Assembly (NCBI RefSeq): GCF_018070565.1
Contig: NZ_JAGPXL010000007.1
Coordinates: 62,001-126,000, forward strand
Direction: 5' to 3'
DNA from: Streptomyces sp. B93
GTDB lineage: Bacteria > Actinomycetota > Actinomycetes > Streptomycetales > Streptomycetaceae
Length of the DNA stretch: 64,000 nucleotides
The translations under genes and the position numbers were made by a program. This document shows, one piece after another, positions 50,177 to 60,300 of the stretch; within the stretch, counting starts at the first letter, position 1, and each line of letters opens with the position of its first letter. The notes beneath the pieces were generated by a model. That model ran no database searches and was not told the DNA's origin. It was given only the letters and a program-made list of their open reading frames with translations.

Positions 50177-51545
50177 GTCGGGTCCCTTCCTCCTCGGTGG
50201 GGTGGGCGAGCCGGGCCGACTCGCGGCGGTAGCGGCGCAGCAGCAGGAGCGAGGCGAGGACCAGGAGCGCGGGCAGCACGCTCATGGCGGTGTTGATGCC
50301 GGTGACGGCGGTGTCGGGCTGGCGCACCCGTTCGCTCGCGTCGGAGGAGCGGAACCCGGTGACGGTGAGGACGAGGGCGAACAGGGCCGGTCCCGCCGCC
50401 AGGGCGAGGGTCTCCGCCGCCGTCCACACGCCGGTGAAGGTGGCGGCGCGGCGCCGCCGGGTGCGGGCGGCGTCCGCGGCGAGGGTGCGGGCCAGCAGGG
50501 TCAGCGGCAGCAGTTGCAGCCCGGCGTAGGCCACGCCCACCCCGGCGACCGCGGCGTAGGCGACGGCGGGGTGGGTGTGCGGGGTGAGGACGAGCAGGGC
50601 GCCGGCGCCGGTGAACAGCAGGGAGGCGTACCACAGCGCGGTGCTGGTGCCCACGGCCCGGGCGAGCCGGTTCCATGCCGGGGTGGCCGGTATCAGCGGG
50701 CCGATCATGCAGACGAACAGCCAGGTGACGGAGGCCGCCGAGCCGAGGACGTAGGTGGCGAAGTACTGGGTCCCGGCGAGCATGACGCCCACCGCGAGGG
50801 CCTGCACCGTCCACATCCCGGCCAGCGCGGCGAACGCGCGGTTGTCCCGGGCCGCCGCGAACTGGGCGCGCAGGGAGGGCTCGGCCGCGCTGCGGGCGAG
50901 GACGGGCGCGCGGCGGGTGGCGCGCCAGGCGCCGAGCATGCCGACGGCCAGCAGGACGGCGACGGCCACGCCCATCGTGCGGTAACCGGCCGGGTCCTCG
51001 TCGTCGGTCCGGGCGAGGGCCGGGGCCAGCGCGCCGGACAGCAGGATGGACACGCCGAGGAAGGCGACCCGCCAGCCCAGCACCCGCGCCTGCTCGGCGG
51101 GGTCGTCCGTCATCTCGGCGGGCATGGTCACGTACGGCACCTGGAACACGGCGTACGCGGTGGCCGCGAGGACGAACAGCACCGCCACGTAGAGGGCGGC
51201 GGCGGTGCCGCGCAGCGGGGGCGCGGCGAAGACCAGGGCGAACAGGGGCGGCAGGGTCAGCGCGCCGATCAGCAGGAAAGGGCGGCGGGAGCCGTCCTGG
51301 GCGCGGCTGCGGTCGGCGGCGGCCCCGATCAGCGGGTTGGCCACGACGTCCCAGGCCTTGGGCAGGGCGACGGCGGCGCCCGCGAGGGCGGCGGGCACGG
51401 CGAGGACGTCGGTCAGGTAGTAGAGCAGCACCAGGCCGGGGACGGTGCCGAAGGCGCCGGTGCCCAGGGACCCCAGCCCGTAGCCGACGCGGACCGAGCG
51501 GGGCAGTGCGGTGCCCGGACGGGGTCCGGTGGACTGCTGTGTCAT
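50166..51545 (-). CDS. GPH-type (MFS) transporter
   Basis: Starting with MTQQSTGPRPG at 51545, the product has 459 residues and about 12 helices. The first helices carry GYGLGSLGTGAFGTVPGLVLLYYLTDVL and PKAWDVVANPLIGAAADRS, the hallmark of the glycoside-pentoside-hexuronide (MelB-like) cation symporters, also seen in eukaryotic and bacterial lipid transporters of the Mfsd2/Spns type. Encoded directly ahead of the S1P-lyase-like gene, it probably moves that enzyme's substrate or product across the membrane. Confidence 0.85.
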   Translation of the reverse strand: MTQQSTGPRPGTALPRSVRVGYGLGSLGTGAFGTVPGLVLLYYLTDVLAVPAALAGAAVALPKAWDVVANPLIGAAADRSRAQDGSRRPFLLIGALTLPPLFALVFAAPPLRGTAAALYVAVLFVLAATAYAVFQVPYVTMPAEMTDDPAEQARVLGWRVAFLGVSILLSGALAPALARTDDEDPAGYRTMGVAVAVLLAVGMLGAWRATRRAPVLARSAAEPSLRAQFAAARDNRAFAALAGMWTVQALAVGVMLAGTQYFATYVLGSAASVTWLFVCMIGPLIPATPAWNRLARAVGTSTALWYASLLFTGAGALLVLTPHTHPAVAYAAVAGVGVAYAGLQLLPLTLLARTLAADAARTRRRRAATFTGVWTAAETLALAAGPALFALVLTVTGFRSSDASERVRQPDTAVTGINTAMSVLPALLVLASLLLLRRYRRESARLAHPTEEEGTRRAH

Positions 51546-51695
51546 GCGGCTTCCGGGGGGGAGGACGGGAACCTGCGAGGTCAGCGGGCTGGCCGCGTGC
51601 GCGGCATTGTCGTCCGCCGGGTGGGCGCCGGACAAGCGGTCGTCGGGCACCGGATGCGGCGGATCGGCGGCGGGGCCGCTTCGCCGCCGGTTCCG

Positions 51696-51701
51696 TACCC
51701 T
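51696..51701 (+). promoter_or_regulatory. -10 element of a probably leaderless sir2 transcript
   Basis: TACCCT ends six bases before the ATG at 51708 and no ribosome site is present, so transcription would start at the start codon itself. Confidence 0.45.
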
Positions 51702-51707
51702 TGCGGC

Positions 51708-52592
51708 ATGCGCATGCGCCCCACTCTGAGCTGGACACCCACCGAGGACCTGCCGCCGGGTACGACGGACCTGGAGCCGGTCGCGGACGCGCTGCGCGCC
51801 GGGGGTGTGCTGGTGCTCAGCGGGGCGGGCCTCTCCACCGAGTCGGGCATCCCCGACTACCGGGGCGTGGGCGGCAGCCTGAGTCGGCACACGCCCATGA
51901 CGTACCAGGACTTCACCGCCAGCGCGGCGGCCCGGCGCCGGTACTGGGCGCGCAGCCATCTCGGCTGGCGCACCTTCGGCCGGGCCCTTCCCAACGCCGG
52001 GCACCGGGCCGTGGCCGCGTTCGGGCGGCACGGCCTGCTCACGGGTGTGATCACGCAGAACGTCGACGGTCTGCACCAGGCAGCGGGCAGCGCGGAGGCC
52101 GTGGAACTCCACGGCAGCCTGGAGCGGGTGGTCTGCCTGTCCTGCGGCGCCCTCAGTCCGCGCCGGGAACTCGCCGTGCGGCTGGCGGAGGCCAACCGGG
52201 GCTTCGCGCCGGTGGCCGCGGGGATCAACCCGGACGGTGACGCCGACCTCACGGACGAGCAGGTCGGGGACTTCCGGGTGCTGCCCTGCACGGTCTGCGG
52301 CGGCGTCCTCAAGCCCGACGTGGTCTTCTTCGGCGAGGCGGTGCCGCCGGGGCGGGTCGAGCACTGCCGCGCCCTGGTCCGTGAGGCGGCGTCGCTGCTG
52401 GTCCTCGGCTCCTCCCTGACGGTGATGTCCGGGCTCCGCTTCGTCCGCCAGGCGGCCCGGGCCGGGAAGCCCGTCCTCATCGTCAACCGGGACGCCACCC
52501 GCGGCGACCAGTACGCCGTCGCCCGCGTCGCGCTGCCGCTGGGCGGCGCCCTCACCACCGTGGCGGAGGAGCTGGGCCTGCCCGTCGGGTGA
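51708..52592 (+). CDS. Sir2-family NAD-dependent protein deacylase
   Basis: The 294-residue product has all sirtuin motifs: GAGLSTESGIPDYRG for NAD binding, TQNVDGLH, the catalytic His in VELHGSLE, two zinc Cys pairs (CLSCG and CTVCGG), and LGSSLTVMSG with IVNRDATRGD. It removes acyl groups from lysines of target proteins such as acetyl-CoA synthetase. ATG 51708 (MRMRPTL) and ATG 51714 are both possible starts. It is divergent from the GPH transporter gene with about 160 bases between. Confidence 0.93.
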   Translation: MRMRPTLSWTPTEDLPPGTTDLEPVADALRAGGVLVLSGAGLSTESGIPDYRGVGGSLSRHTPMTYQDFTASAAARRRYWARSHLGWRTFGRALPNAGHRAVAAFGRHGLLTGVITQNVDGLHQAAGSAEAVELHGSLERVVCLSCGALSPRRELAVRLAEANRGFAPVAAGINPDGDADLTDEQVGDFRVLPCTVCGGVLKPDVVFFGEAVPPGRVEHCRALVREAASLLVLGSSLTVMSGLRFVRQAARAGKPVLIVNRDATRGDQYAVARVALPLGGALTTVAEELGLPVG

Positions 52593-52594
52593 CG

Positions 52595-52876
52595 TCAGGG
52601 CAGCAGCCGCCGCTCCTTCGCGACGGCCACCGCGCCCGCCCGGGTGTCCACGCCGAGCTTGTCGTAGATGCGGCGCAGGCAGCATGCGCTGGCTGGACGG
52701 GCCCTGGGCGAGGGTGTCGTGGATCTCCCGTGGAGAGCCGCTGGCGTTCGGCGAGGGTGCCCGCGCGGCGTTCGGAGGCGGCGAGTTCGCGGCGGGTGCT
52801 CAGCGCCGGGCGGGGCGAGGAGTTCGACGGCCTTGCGGTGACTGATGCCGCTGCTCATCGCGCCGGCCCTCGGCAA
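52595..52876 (-). pseudogene. Collapsed two-component remnant: kinase H-box joined to LuxR-type regulator end
   Basis: Read on the minus strand in three successive frames, this region gives SHRKAVELLAP, then RPALSTRRELAASERRAGTLAERQRL, then REIHDTLAQG (the H-box of NarL-type sensor kinases), and then RRIYDKLGVDTRAGAVAVAKERRLLP, which is the end of a LuxR-type response regulator. Everything from the kinase ATPase domain to the receiver domain is missing, so a deletion joined the two genes and frameshifts followed. Nothing functional is left. Confidence 0.65.
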
Positions 52877-53018
52877 GCGGTTCTACGGGCGCCGCCACGC
52901 CGTGGAACGATGCTGCGACCGCCTAGAGCACTTGCGCGGCACCGCGACCCGTTACGACAAGACCGCCGGGTCCTGCCAAGGAGCCGTCACCCTCGCCTCG
53001 CTTCTGATGTGGGCGTGA
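52863..53018 (+). pseudogene. IS5-type transposase C-terminal fragment
   Basis: The plus strand reads GKRFYGRRHAVERCCDRLEHLRGTATRYDKTAGS and AVTLASLLMWA before a stop at 53016-53018. This is the last part of an IS5-family transposase, including the third catalytic acid. It belongs to a different subgroup than the element at 35.8-36.6 kb. Confidence 0.7.
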
Positions 53019-53039
53019 CACATTGACGACAGCCCTTGG

Positions 53040-53765
53040 CTAGGAAAGCTTGAGAAGCAGTTCGCTGAGTTCGCCCGGCATGGTGATCATGCAGTCGTGG
53101 CCGGTCGGCAGCTCCCAGACCTGCGCGGCACTGCCGTTGGGTTGGACCGAGGGGACGGGACGACGGGTGACTCCCGCCGGCATGGCGCCGACATTGTGAA
53201 TGTGCGTGCGCGGGATCGCGTTAGCGGCGGGGTTGCCCAGTTGCACCGGCTGCTGCAGACAGCGCGCCGGGTGGTCCGAGAGCATCCCGCGCAGCCAGGC
53301 AACGTCAGCCGGGTCGGTGACGCCGAACAGGCCGAAGGGCGCGGGCTGCTCGGGCATCGGCGGCACGCGCCAGCCGCTCTCGGACTTCTCGGCGAGTTCG
53401 ATCAGTTGCCGTGTCACGGGTTGGACGTCGACTGCGGACTCGCCGTCCTCCGGGACCATCGCGTCGAGGTAGACCAGGTGGGCGATGCGTTCCGGAATCC
53501 GGTTGGCCGCGGAGGAGATCACCAGCCCTGCGTAGCTGTGGCCGACGAGTACGACGTCGCTGAGGTTCTCCTCGGTGATCAGCCCGACCACGTCGTCGAC
53601 GTGCGTATCGAGACCCACCTCCGGACCCAGCAGGTGGGCCTTGTCGCCGAAGCCGGTCAGGGACGGCGCGAACACCCGGTGCTCGGCGGCCTCCAGCAGC
53701 GGTACCACCCGATCCCAGCACCGTCCGCTGTGCCAAGCACCGTGTACCAGTACAAATATGGACAT
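53040..53765 (-). CDS. Alpha/beta hydrolase
   Basis: The start MSIFVLVHGAWH at 53765 follows a GGAAGATC site; the product has 241 residues. Oxyanion HGAWHSGRCW lies near residue 9, the nucleophile Ser in VLVGHSYAGLV and the catalytic His in LPTGHDCMI. It belongs to the esterase group related to plant methylesterases/hydroxynitrile lyases. Substrate unknown. It is divergent from an HxlR regulator with an operator-like palindrome between them. Confidence 0.88.
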   Translation of the reverse strand: MSIFVLVHGAWHSGRCWDRVVPLLEAAEHRVFAPSLTGFGDKAHLLGPEVGLDTHVDDVVGLITEENLSDVVLVGHSYAGLVISSAANRIPERIAHLVYLDAMVPEDGESAVDVQPVTRQLIELAEKSESGWRVPPMPEQPAPFGLFGVTDPADVAWLRGMLSDHPARCLQQPVQLGNPAANAIPRTHIHNVGAMPAGVTRRPVPSVQPNGSAAQVWELPTGHDCMITMPGELSELLLKLS

Positions 53766-53847
53766 CGATCTTCCTTCGCGGGAGCAGAAGAGCACGGTTG
53801 CGCGCAGGCCGCTGGTTCGCGGCTCTGGCAGTTACCTTTCATACCTC

Positions 53848-53864
53848 GGTACTGTTTGAGTACC
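53848..53864. promoter_or_regulatory. HxlR operator palindrome
   Basis: GGTACT (53848-53853), five bases, AGTACC (53859-53864): a perfect inverted repeat of the GTACT-n5-AGTAC form common for HxlR regulators, placed 83 bases from the hydrolase start and 75 bases from the regulator start. Confidence 0.75.
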
Positions 53865-53939
53865 AAGGGCATGCTGGTGCACTCGACGCGCCGCAGGCAA
53901 TAAGGCACTTTCCGGTGACCCGGTTCTCTGGAGGTAACC

Positions 53940-54338
53940 ATGGACGCGGCACAGGGCGATCCGCGGTCGGCGGCGCGGCCCAGCGACGCGTGCCGGACCC
54001 GGGTGGTGCTCGACATCGTCGGAGACAAGTGGTCGCTGCTGGTCGTGCGCAATCTCAAGGACGGACCGCGCCGTTTCACCGAGCTCAAACGGGCCATCGA
54101 CGGAATCAGCCAGCGCATGCTCACCGTGACGCTGCGCAGCCTGGAGCGCGACGGAATCCTGACCCGCACCGTCCACGACGTGATGCCGCCGCATGTCAGC
54201 TATGAGCTCACCGAGATGGGCATCACCCTGCGCGAGGCCACCGCGCCCCTGCTCGAATGGAGCGTCGCGCACCTCTCCCGGATCGACGATGCCCGTGCCG
54301 CCTACGACGCCCGCACGGATCCACCGATGACCTCATAG
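53940..54338 (+). CDS. HxlR-family transcription regulator
   Basis: The 132-residue protein is a complete HxlR winged helix: C17RTRVVLDIVGDKWSLLVVRNLKDGPRRF, GISQRMLTVTLRSLERDGIL and the intact wing TRTVHDVMPPHVSYELTEMG. The N-terminal Cys (DACRT) could sense electrophiles or oxidants, as in related YodB/HypR regulators. A GGAGG site precedes the ATG. It is divergent from the hydrolase gene and likely binds the palindrome at 53848-53864 to control both. Confidence 0.9.
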   Translation: MDAAQGDPRSAARPSDACRTRVVLDIVGDKWSLLVVRNLKDGPRRFTELKRAIDGISQRMLTVTLRSLERDGILTRTVHDVMPPHVSYELTEMGITLREATAPLLEWSVAHLSRIDDARAAYDARTDPPMTS

Positions 54339-54387
54339 CGCGACGGCAAGTCGGACGAGCACATAGGGCGCGCATCACCTGGGCACG

Positions 54388-57300
54388 TCACGGCCACGGC
54401 TCCGTAGGCCGTACCGTGTCGAACGCCAGGCCGCTCGCGCTCTCCCCCGTGCCGGGCGTCTTCTCCCTGCGTACCCAGCTGTGCCAGGTGCCGTCGGACC
54501 AGCGGGCCAGGACGGGGCGGCGGGCGAGCAGGACTCCCTCGCGCGGTACTTCCTCCTCGTGCAGCCACAGCCCGGGGGTGATGAGACGGCCCTCGGGCCG
54601 GGAGTCGAGGCCGGGGCCGGTGAGGGTGGCGAGGCGGAACCGGATCTGACCCGCTCGCACCGGTTCGGGGACCAGAGGGAACCAGTAGTCGGGGACGATG
54701 GACTGGACCGCGTACGCGGGCACGGCATCGGGCCCGGGTACGGCCGTTGCGGGCGGTGCGGTGCGGGCCCAGCGGTCGCGGCGGTCGACCGGTTCGCCGC
54801 GGCCGTCGGTGTAGTGGTGCTGAACCGCCCAGGCCAGGTTGGCCAGTTCGTCGCGGGCGAGGAGGACCCGTTCGAGGGGCTGCCCCGGCTGGCCGCGTTC
54901 GGAGGGCAGGATCAGCAGGCCGGACGCGGCGGGGTGGTCCGGGTCGGGGCTGCTCAGGGTGAACATCGTCCAGGACGGGTCGTCGCGGCCGGCCCGCTCG
55001 ACCAGGTGGTGCCGGCCGAAGACGTCCCGTACGAGGAGCCGGTCCAGGACGGTCAGTGACGCGGTGGGCACCTCCAGCGGCACCAGGAACCAGTCGTTGC
55101 CGAAGACCGTGGCGAACGAGATCAGCAGCAGCCGCCCGGTGTCCAGCGCGGACACGTCCGCCGCGCCGAGGTCGACGCGCGCGTCCTCCATCTCCCAGAA
55201 CCGGTCGGCCGGCAGTCCGCCGTACCGGACGGTCGAGGGCAGGCTCTCCTCCTCGAACGCCCGGCTCCGCCCCGGCGGCGCCGCCTCGGCGTCGGGGTCG
55301 GGGTGGACGTCGAGGGAGTACCAGTCCAAGCCGTCGCCCTGGTACTCCTCGGCCCGCAGGACCGTACCGCCGGTGGACAGGTCGGCCGCGTACTCGCCGC
55401 GATGCGGGTCGAAGCAGTCCGGGCCGTGCTCGGCCAGTTGGGCGGCCCACCAGTTCCGCCAGCGGGCGGCCACCTCGCCGAGGCGCGGGTCGGGTCCGGC
55501 GTCGAAGGTGCCCGCGTCCAGAGCCGCCGCCACCGACGCCGCGTCGGGCAGTCCGCCGTCGAGCAGGCCGGTCAGACCGGCGCCCGCCTCCTCTCCGGTC
55601 GAGAGCCGGAGCGGGGCAAGGGCGGTCCGCGCGGCGGCGAGCAGTCCGGCGTCGTCGGCCATGCGCAGCAGCGCGGCGCCGCCCTCCGCGCGCAGCCGCT
55701 CGTCGACCTCGACGGGCTCGTCCTCGATCTGGGTGTCCAGCGGGCCCTGGCCGAGGTCGTACGGCACCCAGTCGGTGGCCCCGCCCGGTCGCCAGGCGTC
55801 GACGGGCACACTGCTGCCGCTCATCCGCACCACGGCCGGGGACCCGGCGTCCTGGGCGGTGAACTCCCCGAACTGCCACTGCCGGGTGAGCAGCCACAGC
55901 GGGTCGTGCACCCGGGCGGCGAGGCCGACGTCGACGTCGGAGGCCCGGTGCCGGGGTTCCAGTTGGAAGGGTCCGTCCGGATCTGTGTCCCCTCGTTTCG
56001 TCTCGATCCTGGACAGGGCCCGGCCGGTCGCGCCCCGCTGGGCGATGCGGATGCCGGGGAGGAGCGATCTCAGCGGGGCCAGGTCCTGGTGGTCGACGGC
56101 GCGCAGCTTGGCCAGCTCCAGGGTCTCCCGCAGTACCTGTGCCAGTCCGTCGGCGGTCCAGCCGCGCTCCAGGTCCGGGGGGACCGCGAGGAGCACACTG
56201 TGCGGGGCCTTGGCGTCGGGGCGGTCGAAGTGGAAGGCGACGCCCGTCAGTTCGGACTCCGGGACCGGTTCGGGTCCCGGCGGCGGCTGGTCGGAGCCGG
56301 GGAGCAGTTCGATCCACTCGTCCAGGACGACACCGGTGATTTCCGCGTCCGGCGCCAGGTCCTGCGGTGCGTGCCAGACCAGGTGGGCCGTGGCGGGCGG
56401 GCGCTGCCCGGCGGGGAAGGAGCCGCCGATCCAGGCGTCGCCCTCGGCCGTCGGATGCTGGGCCGCGCGCAGCCGTTCCACCCGCCCGGCCCGGTTCCCG
56501 GCCAGCAGCAGCGTCTCGTGCAGGGTGCGCACGGTGGGTCTTACGGCCGCGTTGCGCCGCAGCCAGTCCTCGAGGTCGGCGCCGGGCACGTCGCCGCGGC
56601 CCGCCGGTGGCGGGGGCGACGGTGTCCCGGTGAGGGCGGGCAGCAGCGGGAGGTCGGCGCCGAGCAGCGGGGACAGCGCCGTCCGGGCGCGCGCGAGCCA
56701 CGCGTCGGTCTGCTCCGGTGCGACCGTCTCACCTGCCAGTTCCCGCACCTCTGTGATGGCGGGGTGCCCAGCGAGCGAGGGGGTCGCGGCGAAGGCGGCG
56801 AGGCGGGTGCGCAGTCGTGTCGTGTCGACCGAGCGGCCGGCCGCGCCGCCGGGCAGGCGCGAGGGCAGCAGGGGCTGTGCGGTGGACAGCAGGGACCGGA
56901 GGCGGGCCGCCCGGCCGTGCAGCCCGTTCCATCCCGGTCCGGTGAACACGACCGGGGTCTCCGGCGGGACACCCGTCGCGTCCCGCACCGCTCCGCGCAG
57001 CCCGACCGGTTCGGCGGCAGCCGCGTCCAGTACGGCGCTGAGGGCGCCCAGACCCAACTGGTCGGCGGTGAGTTCGAAGGGGCGGGGCTCCGCCTGGTCG
57101 TCGTCACCGAGTCGGCCGGCGAGGGACCAGCCCGTCGCGGCGCCGAGGAGATGGGCGACCCACGCCTCCAACTCGGGTTGCAGCGTGGCGAGGGGGTCGG
57201 TGGGCCAGCCGGTGGGCGCGGCCGGTTCGGCCGGGAGCAGGGCGGCCGTGCGGTGGGTCAGGGCGCGGGCCCGGTGCGGGGTGCGCAGTACGCGGAAGGT

Positions 57301-60300
57301 GTCCGGCACGTCCTCACCGCGCCCGAGGGTGTCGGCGGTCAGGCCGGCGCGGATCGGGTTGCCGCCCACCAACTGGTGGACGCTCTCGGCCAGTACGAGG
57401 TCCCCGACCGCGTCGAGCGCGTCGGCGAGGTCCTCCAGCAGCGGAGTCACCGCCGCCCGGTCGTTCTCCAGGCCGACCACCGGTGCCTGGTCGATGACGC
57501 TGGCCAGGTCGGGGGCGCCGGACCCGGCGCGGGCGAGGGCCATGCCGTCGACGACGTTACGCGCGGAGACCGCCTCCGCGCTGCGCGCCCACAGGTCCGC
57601 GTCGGTTTCCGGGGGCGCCGTCGCGGGGACGAGGGGCGGCGGGAACTGGCGGCGGAACCGCTCGATGAGGTGGTCAAGTTCGGCGTCGTGCAGGGCCCGT
57701 TCGAACCGGTATCCCAGCAGGGATCCCAGGTTCTGACCCTGCCGTACCCCGCCGAGCAGCCAGCGGGCGACGCGGGCCCGGCGGGAGCTGAGGTCGACGG
57801 CGTAGCTCCGCTCGTCGGGGTTGCCGAGGAACCCGGAGCGCAGGACGGCCGCCGTGGCCGCGTGGTGCAGGGACGGCGCGTGGATGTAGCCGTCCTTACC
57901 GGACAGCTCCACGGTCGTGGACACGTCGTCCAGCTCGATCTCCAGCTGTTCCCTCGGTACCGGGGGACGGAGGTCCTCCACCCACCCGTAGCAGCCGAAC
58001 CGGACGCCCTGTGTGCCGGACGTGCGCAGTTCGGTCAGCCGTTTCGACGCCAGTGAGGTGATCCAGGCGTCCAGGCGGTGCGAGTGGACGTCGATGACCT
58101 CCAGCAGCAGTTCGGGCAGCTGGGTGACCGGTACGGCGGCCAAGGTGCGCAGCGCCTGCTCCAGGCGGGTCAGCGCGGCGGCGGCCCCGGAGGCGGCGGC
58201 GACGCGTTCCGCGCGCTCGCTCTCGTCCAGGCCCTCCAGCACATCGGCGACCAGCTGGTCCACATCGCCGGTGACGGCCAGGGCCTCGCGCAGAGGGTCA
58301 CCGGCGGGATCGAGGTCGTCCAGGAAGGTGGACCAGTTGGGCAGGAACAGCAGCGCGTCGAGCACGCCGCTCATGTCCCGTTCGTCATCGGGGACTTCCT
58401 CCGTTCCCACCTCGTCCTCGACCGGCTCCTCACCTTCGGTCGGCGGCTCCTCCTCCAGGCCCGGAAGATCGAAGAACGTGCTGCGCCGAGCCGGGGTCTC
58501 CCGTCCGGTCGAGAGCTCCACCGGCCACTGCGTGTCATACGCCTCGGCCGCCAGCTCTCCCGCCAGAAAGGCCCGTACCGCACCCAGGTAGTCCGCCGTG
58601 GCAGCCGCCCGGGCCGGGAAGGCCTCGGCGTCCGGGGTCAGCCGGGTGACGAACTCCGGGACACCGGTCGCCTCGTCCAGGCTCGCGCCGAGCGACGTGA
58701 AGCCGTCGCTGGTCGTCGTCCAGCGGAGCATGCCGTCGGGCGGCAGACCGGGCAGGCCGAGCAGCGCGGGGGGCGCGTCGAGGGGGGTGAACGGCACCGC
58801 GCGGGCGGGCCCGTTCATCCGGGTCATTTCCAGCCCGGTGGCCACGGGCAGCCGCCGCAACGCCTCCACCGCGACCCCGTCCACGGGCTTGCCCGGTTCG
58901 ACGCGGGGGATGGTCACCTCCTCCTCGCCGTCGTCGTGCACCACCCGGTGGGCCACCACCGCCCGCCAGCGTTCCCGCAGCCGCATCAGCCAGGGCGCGA
59001 TCACTTCGTCGACGGCGTCGGCGCGTTCGGCGCGCCAGTCGTCCAGCGCGGTCACGGGCAGTACGCCGTAAGGCTGACGGCCGACGCGCAGCATCGGCAG
59101 CGGCCCACGGCCGCGCACGTGTGCGGCGATGTACTCACGGACCGCCCGCCAAGGTCCCTCGGGGACGACACCGTTGGGCTGTCCGGTGCCCAGGTCGACC
59201 GTGGTCAGCGCGGCCTCGGCGAAGCCCTTGCCCAGCGTGGGCCAGGTGAGCAGGGACAGGGCGGCGACCGCCGACGGCGCGGCGTCGTCGGCGCCGGGGC
59301 AGCCGCGCAGGAACCCGGCGTCCGGCAGGCCCAGCGCGGTCGCGAGGGTGTCGGCGACCGGCCGGTGCCCCGCCTCAGGGTCGGGGTCCGGGCCGGGGTA
59401 AGCGGGGGCGGAGGACCAGCCCGACCGGGAGCGCGGGGTGTTGTTGGTGACGGTGCCGGAGGGCAGCAGGCCGAGGCCGCCGCCGTAGCGGTGACCGTGC
59501 AGCAGGTCGCGCAGCCGGGCGGCGCCGTCCGCGGGCGCGTCGTCGCGTACGCCGACCACCAGCAGCTGGTCCAGGTTCTCGGTGTTCTCGGGCGGGACGA
59601 TCAGCTCGATGCCCATGCCCGCCTTCACCGCCTCGAACCAGTCGGTCTCCCAGCCCTCCTCGTCGGCGCGCAGGAGGCCGATCGGCAACGGGTCGGGGAC
59701 CGGGCGGCCGAGTTTGTCGACCACCACCTGGCCCTCGAACAGCCCGAGGAAACGCCAGCGCCTCGGCATCGCCACCGCGTGCGGACGGTGCTCCTGGGGA
59801 TCGTCGGAGCGCGGAGTGGGCGCCGGAGCGCCGGGGCGGCAGGCGCGGACCGCCCAGGAAGCCCGGGCCGGTCGCAGTTTCGTGAGCACGTCGTGCCAGG
59901 CCTCGGTGCCGGGGTGCTGCCAGTACGCGGTACCCGCGGCGACCTCGGCGGGGGTGAGCGCGGGCTCGAAGCGGGACAGCAGGATGTCGTCCGGGTAGAT
60001 CCGCACCCGCAGGGTCCTCGGCTCCCACCAGATGGTCTCCACCCGCACCGGCAGCAGCGCGATGGGCGCGGTGTTGTCCTCGGGGAACAGTGCCTCACCC
60101 TCGGCCAGCGCCCGGGTCAGCTCCTCCTGGGCCCCGGCGGCCAGGCGGTTCGACTCCTCGGCCCGGCTCCGCAGTTCCGGCAGGGCCGCCTCGGCCGCGG
60201 CGAGCGCCTCGGCGGCGGTGGGCGGAAAGGGGGGATCGGGCAAGCCTGCCTGGACGTGGGCCCGCAGCCGCCGTGCCACGGCTTCCTGCTCGTCGGCGAG

